64,000 bases of DNA from Roseateles depolymerans (GTDB lineage: Bacteria; Pseudomonadota; Gammaproteobacteria; Burkholderiales; Burkholderiaceae_C): positions 41,311-105,310 of the forward strand of contig QFOD01000020.1 in the NCBI GenBank assembly GCA_003241055.1, given 5' to 3'. A program made the translations under genes and the position numbers. The notes under the pieces are model-generated. The model had not been told where the DNA came from and ran no database searches. It saw only the letters and a program-made list of their open reading frames with translations. Positions 59,092-64,000 of this stretch are shown piece after piece; positions within the stretch are counted from its first letter, which is position 1; every line of letters starts with the position of its first letter.

Positions 59092-59982
59092 TCAGGCGGC
59101 CGCGCCCTGCCCACCTTGCGCGGCCTCCCAGGCGAGCCAGCGCTGCACCACCAGCCGCGCATCGCGGCGGCTGAAGATGTCGAAGCCCCGCTGACCCAGC
59201 TCGGCCAGTGCGGCCGGGTCTGCCAGCAGGCGGGCCGCCAACTCGGGCAGCTCCTGCTTGTCGGCCCAGGCGACGGCGTCCACGAGATCCGGCTCGACAT
59301 GCAGGCCGGGCAGGCGTTCGCAAAGCACCGGCAGCCGATTGGCCAGGTAGTAGGACACCCGTGCCACCTCGAAGATGCGCAGCCTCGGACTCTCGCTGGA
59401 CACATTGAGCAGCAGCCGGCTGCGCCCCAGCATCTCGTCCCGCAGTGCGCCCCAGAAATTCAGCAGCACCGCCACCGATGGTCGCGCCTCGGATGACGCG
59501 ATGCGCAGCAGCTTCTCAGACCGTACCGCACCCGCCGCACCGACGAACAGCGCGTCGATGTCCGGCGCATTTGCCCTGGGAATGCGAACCAGCGTCGGCG
59601 CAAAGCTGACCGGCGCGTGGAAGGCGCTCAGCCCCGCGCGCCGCCAGTAGTCAAGATTGGCAGCGGAATAGTCCCAGATCCGGAACGGCTGCAGCATCTG
59701 CACCGTGGCAGCATCGGGCGCTTCCAGCTCGGAAAACTGCTCGAAGTTGTAGAGGATGCTGCCCGGCGGCAGGCCGCGCAACTGGTTGATCTGGGCCGCG
59801 ACGATCCAGCCGAACACGATGTTGCGCCGGGACAGGTCCAGCTCGTTGTGCCGCACGCTGCAGTCGATGCCGCTGGCCATCAGGCCCCAGCGCAGCGCCT
59901 CCATCGCCTCCAGATGGGCGTCCATGATCTTCCAGCGCGGTGAGCCGGGCTTGAAGAGACAGAGGTTGTAGGCCTGCACCAC
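59092..59982 (-). CDS. Glycosyltransferase-like protein
   Basis: A 296-residue protein with the outline of a GT-B glycosyltransferase (CAZy family 1/4-like): an N-terminal half with IVFGWIVAAQ, and a C-terminal half with VSSESPRLRIFEVARVSYYLANRLPVLCE, similar to the nucleotide-sugar binding segment of the group. The GTG start (59982) directly follows the stop of the gene upstream. It is the last gene of a three-gene set that faces the octapeptide-repeat gene. Donor and acceptor are unknown. Confidence 0.65.
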   Translation of the reverse strand: MVQAYNLCLFKPGSPRWKIMDAHLEAMEALRWGLMASGIDCSVRHNELDLSRRNIVFGWIVAAQINQLRGLPPGSILYNFEQFSELEAPDAATVQMLQPFRIWDYSAANLDYWRRAGLSAFHAPVSFAPTLVRIPRANAPDIDALFVGAAGAVRSEKLLRIASSEARPSVAVLLNFWGALRDEMLGRSRLLLNVSSESPRLRIFEVARVSYYLANRLPVLCERLPGLHVEPDLVDAVAWADKQELPELAARLLADPAALAELGQRGFDIFSRRDARLVVQRWLAWEAAQGGQGAAA

Positions 59983-61359
59983 TCAACCCGCGATCACGGC
60001 CCGCATCGCCCACTGCATGGGCGTCGCATCGCGCACGGCCTCGTCGGCATCGCGCCCCAGTGCCAGCGCCATCTGACGTACACCCTGGAGCGCCTGCTCC
60101 CGGATTGGCGGCTCGGCCACCACACAGGGCACGCCCGCCTCCACCCGAAGGCCCGCCTGCTCGAACAGCTGCAGCATGGTCTGACGGGTGAACCAGCGCA
60201 GATGGGTGCGATCCATCAGCCCCGTAGCCTCGTACTGAAACGCCCCCATATTGAGGCGCGCCTGCACGCTCCAGTGCTGGGCATTCGGAATGCTGGTCAC
60301 CACGCAGCCCCCCGGCGCCAGCACGCGACGCACCTCGGCCAGCACACGCCAGGGGTCGCGCAGATGTTCCAGCACGTCGCCAAACACCCAGCAGTCCGCG
60401 CCGGCCAGCTGCTCGAACAACGCCGAGCCTGCCGAGTCGATGTCGACCTGATGCACGGCATCGCAGCGGCTGCGCGCCATCTCGGCCGCACGGGCATCCA
60501 GTTCCAGACCAGTCACCTGCACCCCGGGCTGGCGCGCCTTCAGCGCCTGGGCCAGCGTGCCGGTGCTGCAACCTACCTCGACGATGCGCCGGGCGGTCTC
60601 CGGGATGAGCCGCAGCACGAACGGGTTGTAGCCGGTCGGCTCTGCGGCGGCGCGCACGTCGGCCGCCTGTCGGGCCTGTTCGGCCTGCCGGGCCTGCACC
60701 TCGGCCATCCATTCGTCGAGGTGGTAGCCCTGGGTGTTCAGCACGGTGCCTCGGCCGACATGGTCCACATAGACCTTGTCCGTGCCCGGCGTCACGTCGT
60801 TCAGCACCCAGTCCAGATGCTGGAGGAGTTCCGACTTGCCGGCATCGTGCAGGGCCAGCATCGGCGCCACCATCGGCGCTCCATGCTTGATGGGCATGGG
60901 CCACTGCCGCATCACCTCGATGTTGCACAGCATGCAGGGCGGATGCAGATAGGGCACGGCGCCGTAGGCGTAAGGGATGTCGAAGCCCTCGCGGTTCACA
61001 TAGGCCACGCCGCCGACACCATAGTGCTGCGGCTGCAACTGCTCCAGCATGGCCTCCAGGAACCCGGCGCGACGCACGATGATGTCGCTGTCCAGAAAGA
61101 GTGCGACCGGCCCCAGCGGCAGTTGCTGAATGGCCCAGGCCAGGCCCGGGCCATGGTGGATGTTGTAGCCCTGCACATGCAGCGACACCCCCTCGAAGGG
61201 CGCCACAGCGGCACGAATGGCGTCGACATGCTCGGCGTCCGAGCCCTCGACGACATGCACCGGATTGGGATAGAAGCGCCGAAGCGACGCCAGCAGGTGA
61301 CTCAACAACTCGGGGCTGTTGTACGAGACCGTGACGATGGGAATCTGGTGTGCATCCAT
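59983..61359 (-). CDS. Glycosyltransferase 2-like and methyltransferase fusion
   Basis: A 458-residue two-domain protein. Residues about 1-215 look like a GT-A glycosyltransferase, with PIVTVSYNSPELLSHLL at the start and a DXD-like FLDSDIIVRR. Residues about 245-400 are a class I SAM methyltransferase, with motif I in IVEVGCSTGTLAQALK and later FGDVLEHLRDPWRVLAEV, typical of the methyltransferase-11 type. A linker rich in Ala/Gln/Arg joins them. Such fusions build methylated glycans. It lies between two other glycosyltransferase genes. Confidence 0.8.
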   Translation of the reverse strand: MDAHQIPIVTVSYNSPELLSHLLASLRRFYPNPVHVVEGSDAEHVDAIRAAVAPFEGVSLHVQGYNIHHGPGLAWAIQQLPLGPVALFLDSDIIVRRAGFLEAMLEQLQPQHYGVGGVAYVNREGFDIPYAYGAVPYLHPPCMLCNIEVMRQWPMPIKHGAPMVAPMLALHDAGKSELLQHLDWVLNDVTPGTDKVYVDHVGRGTVLNTQGYHLDEWMAEVQARQAEQARQAADVRAAAEPTGYNPFVLRLIPETARRIVEVGCSTGTLAQALKARQPGVQVTGLELDARAAEMARSRCDAVHQVDIDSAGSALFEQLAGADCWVFGDVLEHLRDPWRVLAEVRRVLAPGGCVVTSIPNAQHWSVQARLNMGAFQYEATGLMDRTHLRWFTRQTMLQLFEQAGLRVEAGVPCVVAEPPIREQALQGVRQMALALGRDADEAVRDATPMQWAMRAVIAG

Positions 61360-61390
61360 GAGGGGCTGGCGGCCGTAGCCGCTCCTGGGC

Positions 61391-62347
61391 TCAGAACTTG
61401 TGGCTGTTCAGAAAGACGTTCCAATGGCGCAGAAAGTCTTCCTCAGCCGTCGCGTCGCCCTCGCTGAGGCGACGCATGATGTCGACGAAGGGCGCCACGT
61501 CGGCCTCCTCGGCATAGCGGGAGGCCAGCGCAGCATGCAGCCCCGCATAGGCCTGACGCGTCTGGTCCACGCCCAGCCGGCCGATTCGGGAGGCCCCCAG
61601 CGCCAGCGCGCCGTAGCCCAGGTGGGCCGCTTTCATGTGCTTGCCCATCATCTGGGCCGAGTGCCCCTCGCCGCCGGCGCGGAAGGCGCCCAGGCGATCC
61701 TGGACATAAGGGATGGGGCCGATCAGGCTGGCCGCGAGGAACGCTCCGAGATCCCAGAGCCCGGCATAGGACACCCCGCCAAAATCGGGCTTGAACAGCA
61801 GTTCGGCCATCTCCTTGCGCATCACGCAGTTGGAGAATTCGCCCAGCCAGTTCTGGCACTCCGGCAGCGTCGTGGAGAACAGCACCGTCGCGTCCAGCAG
61901 CAGCGTCCGGTCGTTGGAGAACCACACGGCCTTGGGAATGGGCATGCCCTCCACCGGCTGCCCCCGCTCGTTGGCGCACCAGCGCGCACTGATGCTGCCC
62001 GGGTAGCGGCCGGTGGCGTGGGCCATCATGTGGCGCATATAGAAATCCGGGTAGATGACATCGTCATCCAGCAGCAGGTGCGCAAAGTCGGTCGAGCCGC
62101 CCCAGAGCCGGACCAGGTGCTTGAAGTTCTCGTACGCCCCCGCCCTCGGGCCGACATGGATCTCGATGGGCAGCTTGCGCATCGCCAAGGCCATGCCCGG
62201 CGACAGCAGCAATTGCGAAAACTCGCCGTTCGGACTGTCATCCGACACGATCACCCGGGTCGGCTTGTGCGTCTGCGTGACCAGGCCGGTTAGCAGTTCT
62301 ACCAAATATTTGGTCTTGTAAGCGGGAATCAGGGTGGTGATTTGCAT
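61391..62347 (-). CDS. Glycosyltransferase family 2-like protein
   Basis: A 318-residue GT-A protein. It has an N-terminal ITTLIPAYKTKYLVELLTG, RVIVSDDSP and the metal-binding LLLDDDVIYPDFY, as in family 2 enzymes. ATG 62347 begins MQITTLIPAYK; the frame is open 20 codons further. First gene of the set. It could place the first sugar on a protein or lipid acceptor, but the acceptor is not shown by sequence. Confidence 0.8.
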   Translation of the reverse strand: MQITTLIPAYKTKYLVELLTGLVTQTHKPTRVIVSDDSPNGEFSQLLLSPGMALAMRKLPIEIHVGPRAGAYENFKHLVRLWGGSTDFAHLLLDDDVIYPDFYMRHMMAHATGRYPGSISARWCANERGQPVEGMPIPKAVWFSNDRTLLLDATVLFSTTLPECQNWLGEFSNCVMRKEMAELLFKPDFGGVSYAGLWDLGAFLAASLIGPIPYVQDRLGAFRAGGEGHSAQMMGKHMKAAHLGYGALALGASRIGRLGVDQTRQAYAGLHAALASRYAEEADVAPFVDIMRRLSEGDATAEEDFLRHWNVFLNSHKF

Positions 62348-62845
62348 GGGATGGGCGCCCGGAGATTGCGCCGCGACTGTATTGGAGCCGCGAGCTCTGC
62401 CCGTCATGACAGAAACAAACCAAAGTTCCTCAAGCTATTCAATTCACTGTCGATAACGATGAGGCCTAGGATTGCAACGATTAGTTAACGATTGGATCTC
62501 CCACGTGAAGCGACCGCCTTTATGTCGACGGACGACGAACGGTACAAAGCGGCACGATTTCGCGTGGGCCCGGTCCTCCCCTGGACGGCTGGCTAAAGCC
62601 GCCAGGGCGTCTGCCGAAATCCGCTGTACCTAGGGCTGTCATCCGAGTTTCAGTTTTTCGCGGAATTTGCCGCTTTGGATGACGGATCCGTCCGTTTTTG
62701 ATCAACCCGCCACCGCGTGCCCGCAAGGGCCGGCGCGTGGCGAGCCCCGGTGAAGGGTGGCGCGTCTCGGGCGATGCGCCGCCTCCACCGGGGCAGAGAG
62801 TTCCGCGAGACCGCCCGAGCAGCGCCAACTTGAGGTAGAGAAAAT
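62348..62845. other. Divergent region between glycosyltransferases and repeat gene
   Basis: 498 bases lack a gene. The part near 62400-62500 is AT-richer than its surroundings and could hold promoters for both directions, but no good -35/-10 pair was assigned. A 12-bp palindrome GACGGATCCGTC lies at 62681-62692, followed by CGTTTTTG; its stem is too short for a safe terminator call. Confidence 0.35.
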
Positions 62846-64000
62846 ATGCCGTCCATCATCACCAGCCTCACCAGCGACCAGATCGCCGGCCTCACCTCCG
62901 CCACGCTGCGCGCCCTCAAGACCGAGGACTGGGTGGCGTTCACGTCGGACCAGCTCAAGGCGCTGACGACGGACCAGATGACGAGCCTGACCAGCTTCGC
63001 CATCAAGTCGCTGACGACGGACCAGATCTCCTTCTTCGAGACCGAGGACATCGCCAAGCTGACCACGGCGGCGCTGACCGGCCTGAGCTCGGCGCAGGTT
63101 CAGGCGATGAACAGCGACCAGGCGGCGGCGCTGACGACCGCGCAGCTGTCCAGCCTCTCGACCCAGCAGATCTCGGCGCTGGAAACGGCGGACCTCGTCG
63201 CCATGAACACCGACGTGTTCAAGGTGCTGACCTCGCGCCAGCTGGGCGCGCTGGCGTCCGATCAGCTGGCGGCGATCGAGACCGCTGATCTCGGCCAGCT
63301 CAGCACCTCGGCCTTGCGCGGCATCACCTCGGACAACATCGATGCCTTCGGGTCCGACCAGATCAGGGCTCTGAGTACCCAGCAGATCCTGTCGCTCACC
63401 ACCCAGCAACTCAGGGGCCTGGGCACCGACCAGGTGGCCGCTCTGGAAACAGAGGACCTGCGCGCGTTGACGACGGCGCAGGTTCGTTCGTTGGGGACGG
63501 ACCAAATCGTCGCCCTCGGGACCGACCAGGTCGCCGCGCTGACCACCGCGCAGGCGGCCAGCCTGACGACCGCCCAGGTCGCCGGCCTTGAAACCGGCGA
63601 CCTGATCGCGCTGGGCACGGAGCACTTCAAGGTGATGAGCTCCGCCCAGATCGGCGCCCTGGTTTCCGACCAGCTGGCCGCCATCGAGACGGCGGACTTC
63701 GGCCAGCTCAGCACCAGCGCGCTGCGCGGCATCGCCTCCGAGAACATCGATGCGCTGCACACCGATCAGATCAAGGCCCTGGGCACGGCCCAGATCCAGT
63801 CGCTGACCACGCAGCAGATCAAGGGCCTGGGCACCGACCAGGTCGCCTCGCTAAATACCGACCAGCTCCGGGCCCTGACCACCGCGCAGATCCGTGGGCT
63901 CGCCACCGACCAGCTCAACGCCCTGAGCTCCGACCAGGTGCAGCAGCTGACCACCGCCCAGGTGGCCAGCCTGAGCTCCAGCCAGGTGGGCGGCATGGAG
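62846..64000 (+). CDS. Octapeptide-repeat protein, Thr/Ser-rich (runs off window)
   Basis: A partial protein of at least 385 residues, open to the last base. After MPSIITS there are 47 octads without a gap, each close to L-x-T-x-[DAQ]-Q-[VIL]-x-[AGS] (for example LTTDQMTS, LGTDQVAA, LTTQQIKG), plus the first two residues of the next. Nearly every octad has Thr or Ser at position 2 or 3 and a large hydrophobic residue at positions 1 and 6. A 17-octad (136-residue) super-repeat is seen: 63179-63586 resembles 63587-63994. There is no signal peptide at the N-terminus, so it is cytoplasmic or exported by a C-terminal signal, as in type I secretion. The GAGG at 62832-62835 precedes the ATG. Family not recognised. 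Confidence 0.85.
   Translation, partial: MPSIITSLTSDQIAGLTSATLRALKTEDWVAFTSDQLKALTTDQMTSLTSFAIKSLTTDQISFFETEDIAKLTTAALTGLSSAQVQAMNSDQAAALTTAQLSSLSTQQISALETADLVAMNTDVFKVLTSRQLGALASDQLAAIETADLGQLSTSALRGITSDNIDAFGSDQIRALSTQQILSLTTQQLRGLGTDQVAALETEDLRALTTAQVRSLGTDQIVALGTDQVAALTTAQAASLTTAQVAGLETGDLIALGTEHFKVMSSAQIGALVSDQLAAIETADFGQLSTSALRGIASENIDALHTDQIKALGTAQIQSLTTQQIKGLGTDQVASLNTDQLRALTTAQIRGLATDQLNALSSDQVQQLTTAQVASLSSSQVGGME
63179..63994 (+). repeat. Two copies of a 408-bp (17-octad) super-repeat
   Basis: Unit A begins at 63179 (LETADLVA) and unit B at 63587 (LETGDLIA), exactly 408 bases apart. Within them IETADLGQ/IETADFGQ, LSTSALRG/LSTSALRG and LTTQQLRG/LTTQQIKG line up in the same order. 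The octads before unit A do not show the same order as well. This suggests growth of the gene by duplication of a large block. Confidence 0.8.

Noticed and set aside
62681..62692. Palindrome followed by a T-run as a terminator
   Set aside because: Only a 4-bp stem is possible with a normal loop, and no gene ends nearby on the plus strand.
62702..63760. 352-codon minus-strand frame within the octad gene
   Set aside because: It mirrors the octad periodicity (LGRQA, VRRQR types) because the DNA is repetitive. The plus frame starts with a ribosome binding site and is perfectly periodic.
62846..64000. Similarity of LTTDQVAAL to the first helix of TAL-effector repeats (LTPDQVVAIA)
   Set aside because: The period is 8, not 33-35, and no repeat-variable di-residue pattern exists. 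The likeness is probably a common helix-capping pattern.

Overview
The window reads as a GC-rich betaproteobacterial chromosome, most likely Burkholderiales and perhaps the Rubrivivax/Leptothrix/Ideonella side. This rests on one-directional blocks in a familiar order: rimP-nusA-infB-rbfA-truB-typA, and leuC-leuD-leuB-asd-fimV-truA-trpF-trpB-trpA-accD-folC-SPOR-cvpA-purF-metZ-gltX. The taxon is an inference from gene order and protein character; no marker gene names it.

About 1.1-11.2 kb is a compact integrated element bounded by a 35-bp imperfect direct repeat (32/35 identical). It carries a tyrosine integrase, a small excisionase-like protein, a P4-type primase/SF3 helicase, a long two-part inverted repeat that may be an origin, a lone HK97-type major capsid protein, three overlapping small genes and two opposite-strand exported proteins (a lipoprotein and a periplasmic protein). 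No portal, terminase, protease or tail gene is present, so it looks like a phage satellite or a reduced capsid-bearing island. A PrtN-like regulator gene lies just outside the left repeat.

From 11.2 to 48 kb the content is core: an acyltransferase/SGNH protein coupled to a 3-hydroxyisobutyryl-CoA hydrolase gene, the rimP operon with a strong promoter and a leader terminator, fabI, a basic amino acid decarboxylase gene, tRNA-Ser, a tandem duplicated Ala-Glu-Asp tRNA triplet downstream of gltX, and the amino acid, purine, folate and lipid genes listed above.

From 48 to 59 kb there is a stand-alone FkbH-like gene, then a propionyl-CoA to succinyl-CoA cluster: methylmalonyl-CoA mutase, MeaB chaperone, VOC protein, PccB, a helix-hairpin-helix protein, PccA and an epimerase-like VOC protein. 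A divergent GntR regulator shares with it an intergenic region holding a perfect 16-bp palindrome. The hydrolase at 13-14 kb (valine breakdown) feeds the same end product.

The right end (59-64 kb) holds three glycosyltransferase-type genes, one fused to a methyltransferase, transcribed away from a gene that runs off the window. That gene encodes a protein made almost wholly of a strict 8-residue repeat rich in Thr/Ser, with a 136-residue super-repeat. This pairing of glycosylation enzymes with a repetitive Thr-rich protein, together with the lone-capsid satellite, is the most likely new biology here.
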